Source: an uncultured Muribaculaceae bacterium
Lineage (GTDB): Bacteria; Bacteroidota; Bacteroidia; Bacteroidales; Muribaculaceae
Reading direction: 5' to 3'
Length of the DNA stretch: 64,000 nt
Assembly: GCA_947625935.1 (NCBI GenBank)
Contig: CANQQE010000008.1
Location: forward strand, 49,922 to 113,921
The stretch's first letter is position 1. Every line of letters begins with the position of its first letter. The notes beneath the pieces are model-generated. The model saw only the letters and a list, made by a program, of their open reading frames with translations. It made no database searches and had not been told where the DNA came from. Both the position numbers and the translations under genes were made by a program. Shown here one piece after another: positions 35,082 to 44,182 of this stretch.

Positions 35082-36059
35082 ATGAAATATATTGTTTTTG
35101 GAGGCAACGGATTCGTAGGACGTTACCTGGCTGACTCACTGGGCGAAAAATACGGTTACGGCAAAGTGCTTGTCGTAGATTTACAAGATAATCTCGATAA
35201 TAGGATTTCATCTAAAGCGTCATACATAAAAACCGATATATGCGATAAAGATGCGTTGGCTCGCATCGAGATGGATAAAGATGATGTGGTTATAAACTTA
35301 GCGGCAAATCAGTATCATACTAAAGTGCCGTCCAACCGTGAGGAGTATTTCTTTAGCGTGAATACTGTCGGTACGCGAAACATACTGGAGATTATGGAAA
35401 ACAAAGGCGTTGGAAATTACCTGATGCTAACGACCGATATGACCTATGGAAAGCCACAGTACCTTCCCATTGATACCAACCATCCGCAAAATCCTTTTGG
35501 CCCTTACGGACAGAGCAAGAAAGCCTGTGAAGAACTTTGTCGGGAATATCGTAAAAGGGGTATGAATATAACCATTATGCGTCCCCGCATGATAAACGGT
35601 CCGGGTCGATTGGGTATTCTTGTCAAGCTATTTAAACTGATCGATATGGGGCTGCCTGTTCCAACAATCGGCGACGGTAGGAACCACTATCAGATGATTT
35701 CTGTGTTTGATTGCGTTTCGGCAATTATGGCGGCGATAGAAAAAGGATTACCGAATGAGGAGTACAATCTTGGCTCAAAAGATTCCCCTGACATCAAAAC
35801 ATTGCTTAAAGGTGTCATTTCTACCGCAGGCTCAAGAAGCATAGTTATATCTACTCCGGGTAAAGTTGTGAAGTCTGTATTGCGCTTGCTTGACAAAATC
35901 GGGCTTACGCTGATGTACCCCGAGCAGTTTATGATTGCTGATGAGGAATATGTATTGGACATTAGCAAAACCGAACGCGATCTCGATTGGCATCCCAAAT
36001 ACAATGATGCCGATATGCTTTCTGAAGCCTACAGGATGTACCGTCAGGTTAAAAAATAA
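35082..36059 (+). CDS. NAD(P)-dependent epimerase/dehydratase (extended SDR)
   Basis: A 325-residue extended short-chain dehydrogenase with GGNGFVGRYLAD (G-x-x-G-x-x-G), the strand-end Asp VVDL for NAD binding, the Thr in LTTDMTYG, and the catalytic pair Y-x-x-x-K in GPYGQSKKACE. The C-terminal substrate domain includes IGDGRNHYQMISVFDCVSAI. SDRs of this type epimerise or reduce sugar nucleotides or sugar lipids. It starts 2 bp after the SMR gene and completes the cassette. It may do the epimerisation that DprE1/DprE2 perform in mycobacteria, or supply another sugar; which is undetermined. Confidence 0.85.
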   Translation: MKYIVFGGNGFVGRYLADSLGEKYGYGKVLVVDLQDNLDNRISSKASYIKTDICDKDALARIEMDKDDVVINLAANQYHTKVPSNREEYFFSVNTVGTRNILEIMENKGVGNYLMLTTDMTYGKPQYLPIDTNHPQNPFGPYGQSKKACEELCREYRKRGMNITIMRPRMINGPGRLGILVKLFKLIDMGLPVPTIGDGRNHYQMISVFDCVSAIMAAIEKGLPNEEYNLGSKDSPDIKTLLKGVISTAGSRSIVISTPGKVVKSVLRLLDKIGLTLMYPEQFMIADEEYVLDISKTERDLDWHPKYNDADMLSEAYRMYRQVKK

Positions 36060-36063
36060 TCGG

Positions 36064-36924
36064 TTAGTTGTTGAGGCGGATTACGCGGATGCCTGTCATG
36101 CGGTTGCGGCGCAGAAATTCGCGTAGTTCGTGCTGCGACACAACCACTTTCCCTGCCGACGATGAGGCGTGGATCACATGCGGGCGTCCATCGACCATGG
36201 TGAGTATGCCGAGGTGGCTCACGTCAAGATCTTTGGCTGCGCAGGTGAAGGCCAGTATGTCGCCTTCGCCGAGAGCGTCTATTACCTGTCGCGAGTCGGT
36301 TTTCTCCCATTTTATGTATGGGAATTTGTGACTGCGGTAGCCGAGTTCCACATTTTTGATACCTTCGTAGTTGTTGTCATCGGCCAGTGCCGGGTATGCG
36401 TCGCGGTGGCGGCTCATGAAATCGAGGGTCTTTATGGCGTATGACACCGACGGGAGGCAGTCGGTCACCTCGCGGAAATTGCCGCGGTGGTTATTGTTGA
36501 CGATCCAGTCGCTGATATAGTGCAATCTTGACGGATAGCCGTTCATCTCGCCGCCGCGGTAACGAAGTTTCTCAAGATTATAGATGAAGTCTCGCCACGA
36601 CGTGCGTCCCTCGCCTGCGGTAAACGCCAGGGCCATGACGGTTTCGACGAACGTTGTGCAATCAAGCTGGTCGAGGTTGACGGTAAGCACCTCCGGTTCA
36701 CCTTCAAGAGTATGGGCTACATACGGGCGGTCAAGAAATTTGCGGGCGAGCATTGCCACCCTTTGGCCGGGGTCTTTGATTGGCTCGGCTTCGATAAGCA
36801 GGGCTGTTATTGCGGTAGTGTCTGTCGTCTCGTCGTGGAATCTGACGCGGTCAAGACCCACTGCCGATGCGGCATCAGCCGCTAAGAGTGCCAATAAGAT
36901 AGTCAGAATGCGGAGTGATTTCAT
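36064..36924 (-). CDS. DUF1460 family secreted amidase-like protein
   Basis: A 286-residue precursor with a signal peptide (MKSLRILTILLALLAADAAS). The DUF1460 domain is a papain-like/NlpC-P60-related fold found in N-acetylmuramoyl-L-alanine amidases. The catalytic Cys is in QLDCTTFVETVMAL and a His is in DVSHLGILTMVDGRPHVIH. It probably cleaves peptidoglycan peptides in the periplasm or at the outer membrane. A TTG two codons upstream is in frame, but ATG 36924 begins the signal peptide directly. It is convergent with the pentose cassette, 4 bp from its last stop. Confidence 0.88.
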   Translation of the reverse strand: MKSLRILTILLALLAADAASAVGLDRVRFHDETTDTTAITALLIEAEPIKDPGQRVAMLARKFLDRPYVAHTLEGEPEVLTVNLDQLDCTTFVETVMALAFTAGEGRTSWRDFIYNLEKLRYRGGEMNGYPSRLHYISDWIVNNNHRGNFREVTDCLPSVSYAIKTLDFMSRHRDAYPALADDNNYEGIKNVELGYRSHKFPYIKWEKTDSRQVIDALGEGDILAFTCAAKDLDVSHLGILTMVDGRPHVIHASSSAGKVVVSQHELREFLRRNRMTGIRVIRLNN

Positions 36925-37023
36925 GGTCAATCGGTTTACCGCGAATTTACGCTATTACCGCCGTTCCCGCAACTAAAATCTTTGATTAGTTTTTTCTTTC
37001 TTGGATATAATGACGGATATAAT

Positions 37024-37059
37024 GACGGCCCGGAGCCCCGAGATGGGGTCCGAGCCGTC
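37024..37059. terminator. Hairpin downstream of the 774-residue lipoprotein gene
   Basis: GACGGC at 37024-37029 and GCCGTC at 37054-37059 enclose further complementary GC-rich segments with a GAGA loop, 26 bp beyond the stop at 37085. There is no T-run on the minus strand. Just outside it, GGATATAATGAC is directly repeated (37003-37014, 37015-37026). Confidence 0.5.
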
Positions 37060-37084
37060 TGTGTTGTATTGGAGGGTTCAGGGA

Positions 37085-39409
37085 TTAGTTAGTCCAGGTC
37101 AGGTTCCAAATTGAGACGCGCTCTTTGTTACCCGTCTGGTTGCCGATGTGGTCGTTGACAATTTCTATCGAGAAGTCGCCCGACAGGTTGACATCCATCG
37201 AAAACGACTGGGCTTCACCCTTCTTCACCGGATCGACGTTCACGGTCTGTGTTTTGACTACGGCCCCGTTTTGCATGATGTTGACAGTGAACTGGCATTT
37301 GGTGTCGGTAAATGCGAAGCCATAGTTGAATGTCAGTGTCTTTATGCCGCCGGTAAGCGTGGGGGAGATGAGTCGGCCGGGGGTCGACGCTTTTCCGTTC
37401 AGGGTGGGGGCGAGAGTGTTGTCGCCACCGATGAACGAGAAGCGGGGATTCTGGTCGGTGCCCGATGATGAGCCGCCGAGTATTATGGAGTTCTCTGCCT
37501 TCCAGCCGGTGGCGTTCTCATATGTTCCGTAGGGTGACGCTTTGGGTGTTCCGCCGTTGAATGAGTCGAAGTCCCCTTTGTAGTCTCCCGACGGGGTGGG
37601 AGGAGTCGGAGGGGTGGGGGTGTCGCCGGCGTTGAGTTTCACGTCATCGACACACCAGGTGGCGTAGTTGGCATCCTGTGTGGCGGCATACTGGAATCCG
37701 ATGTAGATGGTGCCGGTGAACTGTTTCAGGTCGATGTTGCCTGAGTTTTTCCAGTCGGAGTAGACGGCCGATGTAGAATATGAGGGGAGTGCGGGAGAGA
37801 GTTTCACTTTCATTGTAGCCGTGGCCGGATCGGGTTTGTCGAGAGCGTAGACCTCAAATGTGGTGGTAGTGGCTCCGTAGCCTGCGACCTGGGTGCGGAA
37901 CGTCAGAGTCTTGTTTGCCACGCCCGCCATGTCGATTGGCGGGGTGAGCAGCCAGGAGTCGAACGGTGCCGTGCCCTTGTATCCGGTCATGGCGGCGTAA
38001 GAGTTGTTGGAGAACGATGTCACATACCAGGTCTTTGTGCCTTCAAGCTGTATCTGAGTCCAACCCTGAGGAATCGCGCCCCCTTCAAATGTCTCGTCAA
38101 TCGAGGTCACTGCGCCCTCCACGGGGGGAGTGATGCCCTCTATTTCCCATTCGGTCGATGCGCCTGAATTGCCCGTTATACCCGCCATTCCGAGTACTTT
38201 GGCGAACGTTCCCGTGATCCATATCTGTTTGCCGAGGTTGGCGGGATTGTCACGGAGATTGCCAAGGGTGCGGAGCGGAGTGCCTTGAGGCAGTTCCACG
38301 ACGACGCATTTGTCAAACTCTTTGACATCGGCCGCGGGTGCTATGACGAGGGTGTTGTTGAGTGTCACCTCTGCGCCCCATTCGATGTCGGCGTTGCTTG
38401 TGACGTTGGTGACTTCGGGGGCGACGGCTCCGACGATGTAGCCGGTCATCCATCCCGATTTAGAGGTCTGGTCGTTGACAAACTTGACAACCTCTGCCGT
38501 GGTGTAGGGAGTTTCGCGGGTTCCGCGTGGGAGGGTGGGGTTGCCGAAGTTCATGCAGTCGTCGGCGTCGTTGAGCACAAGCTGCCAGTTGGCCGACGAG
38601 CCGTTGCTGTAGAACGACAATATGCCGCAGACGTCGCCCGACCCTTCGGGAAGCATTTGGCTCCAGAAACTTGAATAGCCGCTGGTGCGCACGGCCACTA
38701 CGGTTGTCGACGCTCCGTTGCCCTTGCTGTCCACGAGGTTTTGGTTGACGTTTTCGTGATAGGTCGAGAAGGTCTCTTTGCCGCCGTTGACAAACGAAAC
38801 ATTGTTGAATCTCACGAATTGGCTCTGGTATTTGACGCAGGCATCTTTGTCTATCGACATAAATTCGTCAAAATTGTCGAATGTGAGGGTGTCGATTTTG
38901 GCTGTTTCTGGCAGCCCGTTAAGTTCGGCGTGTACAGCGAAAAGCTCGCGGCTCATGAAGCTGGCCTGAGTGCCGTCAAGATACTCTTTTGATATGCCAA
39001 ACTGCATCAGCCCGGCATATTTTCCGATTGTCAACCCGGTCACGTCGACAACTATCTCCTGTCCCACGCGGTAGTGCTGGGTCAGGTTGTATGAGTCAAT
39101 CGAGAAGGTGATGGCTCCCGTTGCATCCTGAAGGATGAGATTTTTGAACACATTTCCGGCCTCGTCCGACGAGATCACGCGCCCGGCTATGATGTAGTGG
39201 CTGCCGTCCTCGCGGGTACCTACTTCGGTGGTGTAGTTGATGAGGTCTTGCCAGAAGATTTCTTTCAGTTCCTTGATTGTGGTGTTGGGCTGCAGCGTAG
39301 CCACGGGTATCTCAAGCCCGGGGGCGTCGATGTCATCCTGGCATGATGTCACCCCTGCCGCGGAGGCAGTGAGCAGTGTCAGCCCTATGATATATTTTAA
39401 TCTGTTCAT
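37085..39409 (-). CDS. Outer-membrane lipoprotein with DUF5689, DUF6359-like OB-fold and choice-of-anchor J domains
   Basis: A 774-residue lipoprotein (lipobox AAGVTSC, lipidated Cys about 23). In order: DUF5689 (about 40-305, with YIIAGRVISSDEAGNVFKNL), an OB-fold-like DUF6359 segment (about 310-435, from RETPYTTAEVVKFVNDQTSK and GWMTGYIVGAV), a choice-of-anchor J domain (about 440-610, with AAMTGYKGTAPFDSWLLTPP), a Pro/Thr linker, and a final beta-sandwich (about 625-774). The anchor J and DUF6359 parts are clearly paralogous to the secreted protein at 45327. It is the last gene of the minus-strand set led by the TonB receptor, 27 bp after the other DUF5689 lipoprotein. It probably binds a ligand at the cell surface; the ligand is not known. 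Confidence 0.85.
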   Translation of the reverse strand: MNRLKYIIGLTLLTASAAGVTSCQDDIDAPGLEIPVATLQPNTTIKELKEIFWQDLINYTTEVGTREDGSHYIIAGRVISSDEAGNVFKNLILQDATGAITFSIDSYNLTQHYRVGQEIVVDVTGLTIGKYAGLMQFGISKEYLDGTQASFMSRELFAVHAELNGLPETAKIDTLTFDNFDEFMSIDKDACVKYQSQFVRFNNVSFVNGGKETFSTYHENVNQNLVDSKGNGASTTVVAVRTSGYSSFWSQMLPEGSGDVCGILSFYSNGSSANWQLVLNDADDCMNFGNPTLPRGTRETPYTTAEVVKFVNDQTSKSGWMTGYIVGAVAPEVTNVTSNADIEWGAEVTLNNTLVIAPAADVKEFDKCVVVELPQGTPLRTLGNLRDNPANLGKQIWITGTFAKVLGMAGITGNSGASTEWEIEGITPPVEGAVTSIDETFEGGAIPQGWTQIQLEGTKTWYVTSFSNNSYAAMTGYKGTAPFDSWLLTPPIDMAGVANKTLTFRTQVAGYGATTTTFEVYALDKPDPATATMKVKLSPALPSYSTSAVYSDWKNSGNIDLKQFTGTIYIGFQYAATQDANYATWCVDDVKLNAGDTPTPPTPPTPSGDYKGDFDSFNGGTPKASPYGTYENATGWKAENSIILGGSSSGTDQNPRFSFIGGDNTLAPTLNGKASTPGRLISPTLTGGIKTLTFNYGFAFTDTKCQFTVNIMQNGAVVKTQTVNVDPVKKGEAQSFSMDVNLSGDFSIEIVNDHIGNQTGNKERVSIWNLTWTN

Positions 39410-39436
39410 TTCAAGTCGTTGTTGATGTGGTTAAAA

Positions 39437-41071
39437 TCAATTGAATCCTTGGCAAGCGTCAGTGTCGTTGAGCACGAGCTGCCAGTCGGTGGCGTAGTAG
39501 CTCAGGATTGCTGTGACGCTGCCTGTGCCGGCGGGGAGTATGTTGCTTTGGAATGAGGCGTAACCGCTGTTGCGTACCAGGATTTTCTTGCCCAATGCGT
39601 CGATGAGGTAGCGGTTGGTGTTGGTCTGCGGCTCTGCGTAGGTCAGTGAGCCGCCGCCGTCCCATGTCATGTTCTCGAGTTTCACCATGCGGCTCATCAG
39701 ATTGCGGCGTTGATCAGCGTTAGCGTTGGCCGCTGTCAGTTCAGGGATGGTGACTGTGGTCACTTTGACAGCCGAGGGGTCGGGGGTGCCGACTTTCACG
39801 GTTTTTTCGGTGAAATCCTCTTTTTCCGCGAATGTCATCGACGGCGCGCCGTTGAATTCACCGAGACCGCCGAGCTGGAACAGGTTGTTGTACATCCCGG
39901 CATACAACCCCGTGACCTTGATCAGGATTTCCTGTCCTACGGGATATTCGAGATAAAGATTCTTTGCGTTGATGCCGATGGTGAGACCTTCACCGGTCTC
40001 TGTATCCTGGATGATGAGATTTTTGTAAACGTTTCCTGCAGCGTCCGACGACACCACGCGTCCGCGTATCACCATATCCTCGTCATTGGCTGTTTTGCCC
40101 ACAAGTGTCGCGCTGTTGCGCTCGCTCGACCAGTAGAGCTGTTTGAACTCGGCGATGGTGGTGTTGGCTTCAAGTTCCGAGGGGTCGACGGGTGTGTCTA
40201 CGCTCCAGTCCTCAAAGTCGACGCCGGCGAGATTGTTGAGCATGAGCTGCCAGCCGTCGGTGCCATAGTAGCTGAGTATACCTGTCACTGACCCGGTGCC
40301 TTTGGGAAGGACTACACCCTGGAATGTGGCGTGGCTGCTGTTGCGTACTATGATGCGGTTACCTTCGGAGTCCTTGATGTAGCGGTTGGTGTTGTTGGCA
40401 ACCGATGCGGGTTCGGCGAAGGTGAGCTTGCCGCCGCCGTCCCAACGCACATCTTTGATGCGGACTATGCGGCTCATGTAGTGACGGCGTTGCTCAGGGT
40501 TGTTGTTGGCGGCGCTAAGCTCGGCGAGTGTCACCTCGGTGGTGTCAATCTCCTGCCAGTTTGACAGACCGTCACACCAAGCGTGTTCCTTGAATGTCGA
40601 GGCAGCCGCGAAAGTCATCGACGGCGCGCCGTTGTATTCGCCCAGGCCACCGATCTGGAACAGATTGTTGTACATTCCGGCATAAAGCCCGGTGAGGTTG
40701 ATGACCACTTCCTGTCCGATCTGCCATGTCTTGTAGATTGACGTGGTGTCAAGGCTGATGGTGAGTCCGTCGCCTGTCTCAAGGTCTTGGATGACGAGGT
40801 TCTTATAGATATTTCCTGCTGAGTCCGACGACACCACGCGGCCGCGTATGATGATATCTTTGCCGTCGGCGGTCTTTCCTATCTCGGTCGCGCTGTTGCG
40901 CTCATCAGACCAATACGGTGAGGTCTTTAAGTCGGCAATGGATGTGTTGACAGTGATTCCTGCCGGCACTGAGGGTACGACGCTCGGAGGTGTATCCCAA
41001 TCATCGTCGCAAGCTGTGAATCCGGCGAATGCCAACAATGCCGATGCTATATATAATAATTTATTTTTCAT
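39437..41071 (-). CDS. Outer-membrane lipoprotein with two tandem DUF5689 domains
   Basis: A 544-residue lipoprotein (lipobox AFAGFTAC, Cys about 21). It is two copies of the DUF5689 domain: the first about residues 40-285 and the second about 300-544. Copies share SERNSAT/DERNSAT, IRGRVVSSD-AGN-YKNL, the run GLYAGMYNNLFQ-GGLGE-NGAPSMTFA and W-L-LN at the end. The IRGRVVSS...IQD pattern resembles OB-fold modules of secreted nucleases such as YhcR. It sits between the TonB receptor and the larger lipoprotein, where a SusD-like partner would be expected, and may play that surface-binding role (inference). Confidence 0.85.
   Translation of the reverse strand: MKNKLLYIASALLAFAGFTACDDDWDTPPSVVPSVPAGITVNTSIADLKTSPYWSDERNSATEIGKTADGKDIIIRGRVVSSDSAGNIYKNLVIQDLETGDGLTISLDTTSIYKTWQIGQEVVINLTGLYAGMYNNLFQIGGLGEYNGAPSMTFAAASTFKEHAWCDGLSNWQEIDTTEVTLAELSAANNNPEQRRHYMSRIVRIKDVRWDGGGKLTFAEPASVANNTNRYIKDSEGNRIIVRNSSHATFQGVVLPKGTGSVTGILSYYGTDGWQLMLNNLAGVDFEDWSVDTPVDPSELEANTTIAEFKQLYWSSERNSATLVGKTANDEDMVIRGRVVSSDAAGNVYKNLIIQDTETGEGLTIGINAKNLYLEYPVGQEILIKVTGLYAGMYNNLFQLGGLGEFNGAPSMTFAEKEDFTEKTVKVGTPDPSAVKVTTVTIPELTAANANADQRRNLMSRMVKLENMTWDGGGSLTYAEPQTNTNRYLIDALGKKILVRNSGYASFQSNILPAGTGSVTAILSYYATDWQLVLNDTDACQGFN
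39450..40960. repeat. Diverged internal duplication in the DUF5689 lipoprotein gene
   Basis: The DNA of the two domains is still visibly similar. For example TCATCGACGGCGCGCCGTTG recurs in both copies (near 39838 and 40617), and the words around CCGACGACACCACGCG recur (near 40048 and 40828). The offset is about 780 bp. Boundaries are approximate. Confidence 0.7.
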
Positions 41072-41105
41072 TGCTTTAAGTGATGGTTAACGTTAGTAAC
41101 GGGAA

Positions 41106-43892
41106 TTAGAATCTCACACCGACGTTGAAGAACACCCTTGTGCCCTGTGCGTAAAGATAGCGGTTGGGGTACTTGGTGCGGTCGTAGGTCTTGATGTCCA
41201 TTCGGCTCTGTTGGTAAGCGTAGGTCACCACATCCTCGTTGTTGAGGATGTTGTTGATGTTGAGGTTGAAGTTCATCGACACCTTGCGGTTGATGTAGAG
41301 AGTCTTGCCGATGGAAAGGTTGAGTGAGAAAGAATTCTTGAGTTTGTCCTGTGTCGACATCTCTTTGGTCTTCTCCTTAAGCCATTGTTCCTCGTCGGGA
41401 GCAACATCGGGCCCGGGCCATGCGGTGTACAGGTCGGGTAGGGCGGTGTGGTACACCGGCGACAGATTGACGTATGCGTCACCCTGCCATGTGGCGTTGA
41501 TGTTGAAATACCAGTTTTTGGGAGCGGCCCAGTCGAGGCCGATATTGGAGGCATACTGCGGGGTTGAACCGACGTAGTAGTTCTTCAGATATACCTTTTC
41601 GGTGTAGTCGGCATAGATGCCGTTCTCGGGCGAACCGATACAGGTGGGGTTGTTCTTGTACTGGTAGCGGGCATAGGTTCCGGCCGCTGTCGCTGTGAGC
41701 GACGGGGTGATTCGGTAAGCCATGCCGAGTTCCACACCTTTGAACACCTTTTTCGCGCCTTTCAGCACATAGTTGACAAATGTGTTGTAGCGGTCATCGT
41801 AAAACGACGAACGCTCCGTCAAGTCGCTCAATTCGGTGTAGAATCCCGAAATAGCGCCGCGGAAACGACGGTAGTTCCAACCGTAGGTGAAATCGGCTGA
41901 GAGTATGCGCTCGCTTTTGGGGTCGTCGACGGCGGTGTCTTTCACGCGGGGTGAGATATAGATGTTGTCGACGAGCGGGGCGCGGGTCGCGTATTCACCG
42001 TGCACCATCACGAAGTTGTGACCGTCTACTTTGTAGACTGCGCCGGCCTTTATGGCTCCGTCGTCAAAGCGATGGGTCTTGCCCTTGCCGAGTGAATTAT
42101 CGGGGGCGCGGCCGTTGCGCATCTTTCCGTCACGCTGGAACTGGGTGTAGCTGATTTTCAGGCCATAGTTGATGTCCCATTTGGGAAGTGTGATGACATT
42201 CTGGAGCCATGCTGTGGCCTGGAGGGCGTTGATGTTGTAGTCATAACCGAAGCGGTCACCCTTGCCGACGCGGCGGTTTGGATGGTCGAGGTCGTTCTGA
42301 AGCATCTCAGGATCGAGAGCGATGTCGCGGTCGCTGAACGGGTCTATGTCAACCCAGAACTCGCCGCCGAGCAGGTCGCGGATGGTCTTGTAGAACGAAG
42401 CGCGTGTGTAGTTCAACGACACACCGGCCTGCACGCTGAGATTATCGGTCAGGCGATGGTTCATGTAGGAGTTGAACAAGGCGTTGAACTGATTGCTGTG
42501 GCGCTTCTCCTGAATGTAGCTTGATCCTTTTTTCTGATCGTCGGGGAGGTTCTCGTTGGCCAGGTTGTTGAGGTAGTTGGCCTGATACAGGTTATCCCAT
42601 TTGATCTGTCGGAAAGCCTCGTTGTTTTTCCATAGCTCGGTGTAGAACTCTGACTGCGCCGTGGGTTCCCCGTCGTCGAGGAAATAGGAGGGGAGGTAGC
42701 GGTAGTAGGTGGGATTGGGATCGGGGGCCTTGTAGTAGTTGAGGGCCGATGACGAATAGTTGACCCAGCGAGCTGTCAGCGAGGTGTTGGCCGATGTCTT
42801 GGTGTCTTTGTAGAGCCAGTTGAGCATGAAGGTGGGATCAAACGACTCGATGATTCTTGCCGAGCGCTTTTTGCCGTCCTGCCAGCCCCAGTTGGGATTG
42901 TAGAGGTTGGACCCTACGAGGTCATATGCCTCCTGATAGGTGGGTGAGCCGTTGGCGCGCTGTGTCGGGCCGCCGAAGGCTGTCAGCATAAGCGAGTGAT
43001 TCTTGTTAAGAACTTTCTCCACTGAGAAGAACAAGCCTCCCGAGTTGTAGAACGTGCCTTCAACGACACCCTCGTCTGAGTAGCGTCCGATGCCGGCAAC
43101 GGTAAATGCCCAGCCGTGCTTGTTGACTCCTGTCGAATAAGAGGCCATGGCGCGGAACATATAGTTGCTGTTGGTGTAGGCGGCCGACCCGTTGAAGCCG
43201 GGGGCGTAGGCCGAGGCTGCGGTGTTATAGTTGATGCTGCCGCCTATATCGCCGAAACCGTAATCAGCCGCTCCGAGTCCGAGTGTGGTGGTCTTGTTGC
43301 GGAAGGCGCGGCTTGTCAGGCCCATCAGGGTCGAGAAGTTGAAGCGGCCGCGTATGAGGTCGTTGAACGACACGCCGTTGATATAGACCTGCTGATACTC
43401 GCTGTTGTAACCGCGGTAACGGAAATACATCGGCCCGAAATTGTAGCTCGCAGTCGAGTAGTACACATCGTCGGCCGCTCCCGTCAGAGCCGCCAACGAC
43501 TGTGAGTTGCCTTCCTCATCTTCGAGCACTGCCTCGTCGAAGAGCATATCCTGGTGCTCCTCGAAAAACTCTCCGCCGGCCATCTCGTTGTAAAGTTTAA
43601 TCGTGCCGGCGTCGACCGATTGATTGTTATATAGCTCCACAGCTTTGGAGCCGGAAGCGTAACCGTTGGCGTTGACAAAAAGCACCACGGCTCCTGCTGG
43701 GGCCTTGCTGACGCTGAAATCACCGGCGACACCGGTAGTTACGTTGATTCCACCGTCGCCTATGGTCACTGATGCTCCCGGGATGGGATTGCCAGTGTCG
43801 GCGTCGACCACGCGTCCCGTGACAGAGGCTGTCTGGGCCAATGCCGGAACCGCGACCGATAACAGTAACAGTAAAAACAGTTTTAATTTCAT
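41106..43892 (-). CDS. TonB-dependent outer-membrane receptor with carboxypeptidase-like regulatory domain
   Basis: A 928-residue receptor: signal peptide (MKLKLFLLLLLSVAVPALAQ), then an N-terminal CarboxypepD_reg-like domain (ASVTGRVVDADTGNPIPGAS, about 20-100), a plug (about 110-230, with FRYRGYNSEYQQVYINGVSF) and a 22-strand barrel ending in the aromatic GVRF. It imports a ligand using TonB energy. No SusD gene is present; two DUF5689 lipoproteins follow instead, 34 bp downstream. Across the divergent promoter region lie a secreted EEP hydrolase and a second multidomain secreted protein, so the whole set looks like one uptake locus. Confidence 0.93.
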   Translation of the reverse strand: MKLKLFLLLLLSVAVPALAQTASVTGRVVDADTGNPIPGASVTIGDGGINVTTGVAGDFSVSKAPAGAVVLFVNANGYASGSKAVELYNNQSVDAGTIKLYNEMAGGEFFEEHQDMLFDEAVLEDEEGNSQSLAALTGAADDVYYSTASYNFGPMYFRYRGYNSEYQQVYINGVSFNDLIRGRFNFSTLMGLTSRAFRNKTTTLGLGAADYGFGDIGGSINYNTAASAYAPGFNGSAAYTNSNYMFRAMASYSTGVNKHGWAFTVAGIGRYSDEGVVEGTFYNSGGLFFSVEKVLNKNHSLMLTAFGGPTQRANGSPTYQEAYDLVGSNLYNPNWGWQDGKKRSARIIESFDPTFMLNWLYKDTKTSANTSLTARWVNYSSSALNYYKAPDPNPTYYRYLPSYFLDDGEPTAQSEFYTELWKNNEAFRQIKWDNLYQANYLNNLANENLPDDQKKGSSYIQEKRHSNQFNALFNSYMNHRLTDNLSVQAGVSLNYTRASFYKTIRDLLGGEFWVDIDPFSDRDIALDPEMLQNDLDHPNRRVGKGDRFGYDYNINALQATAWLQNVITLPKWDINYGLKISYTQFQRDGKMRNGRAPDNSLGKGKTHRFDDGAIKAGAVYKVDGHNFVMVHGEYATRAPLVDNIYISPRVKDTAVDDPKSERILSADFTYGWNYRRFRGAISGFYTELSDLTERSSFYDDRYNTFVNYVLKGAKKVFKGVELGMAYRITPSLTATAAGTYARYQYKNNPTCIGSPENGIYADYTEKVYLKNYYVGSTPQYASNIGLDWAAPKNWYFNINATWQGDAYVNLSPVYHTALPDLYTAWPGPDVAPDEEQWLKEKTKEMSTQDKLKNSFSLNLSIGKTLYINRKVSMNFNLNINNILNNEDVVTYAYQQSRMDIKTYDRTKYPNRYLYAQGTRVFFNVGVRF

Positions 43893-44182
43893 AAAATAAT
43901 TATGTTAATGTTTGATTTGTTTTCGAGGAATTTTTTTTGCTATATGTAGGCTTGTCGCAACGCATGGTTTCAAATCATCGTCATAAAGCTCAAAACCCAC
44001 TTGTTTAGTATACGGTGTCAATTAGTGCAGGTTAACTATACCGTCCCAAAAGTAATCATTATTTTTTATTTTTTATTCATTTTTTCAGAAAATTCTCTTT
44101 ATCTTTACGCTCTCGTTACGTTGTTGCGGGCGGGTTAACGCTAACATTGAAAATAAACACTACCTAACTAATCACCGAAATA
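43893..44182. promoter_or_regulatory. Divergent regulatory region between the TonB receptor and EEP hydrolase genes
   Basis: A 290-bp AT-rich gap. On the minus strand TACTTTTG (44054 down to 44047) is a good -7 box for the receptor, giving a leader of about 150 nt; the -33 side is only T/A-rich. On the plus strand TATCTTTA near 44100 is a one-mismatch -7 candidate for the EEP gene. No clear operator palindrome is seen. Confidence 0.45.

Noticed and set aside
37003-37026. 12-bp direct repeat GGATATAATGAC x2
   Set aside because: Only two short copies in a non-coding gap, with no associated gene or mobile-element features; most likely a chance or slippage product.
36930-37084. Possible tRNA or small RNA in the gap with a strong hairpin
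   Set aside because: No cloverleaf or CCA-adjacent acceptor stem can be drawn; the hairpin is better explained as the end of the lipoprotein transcript.
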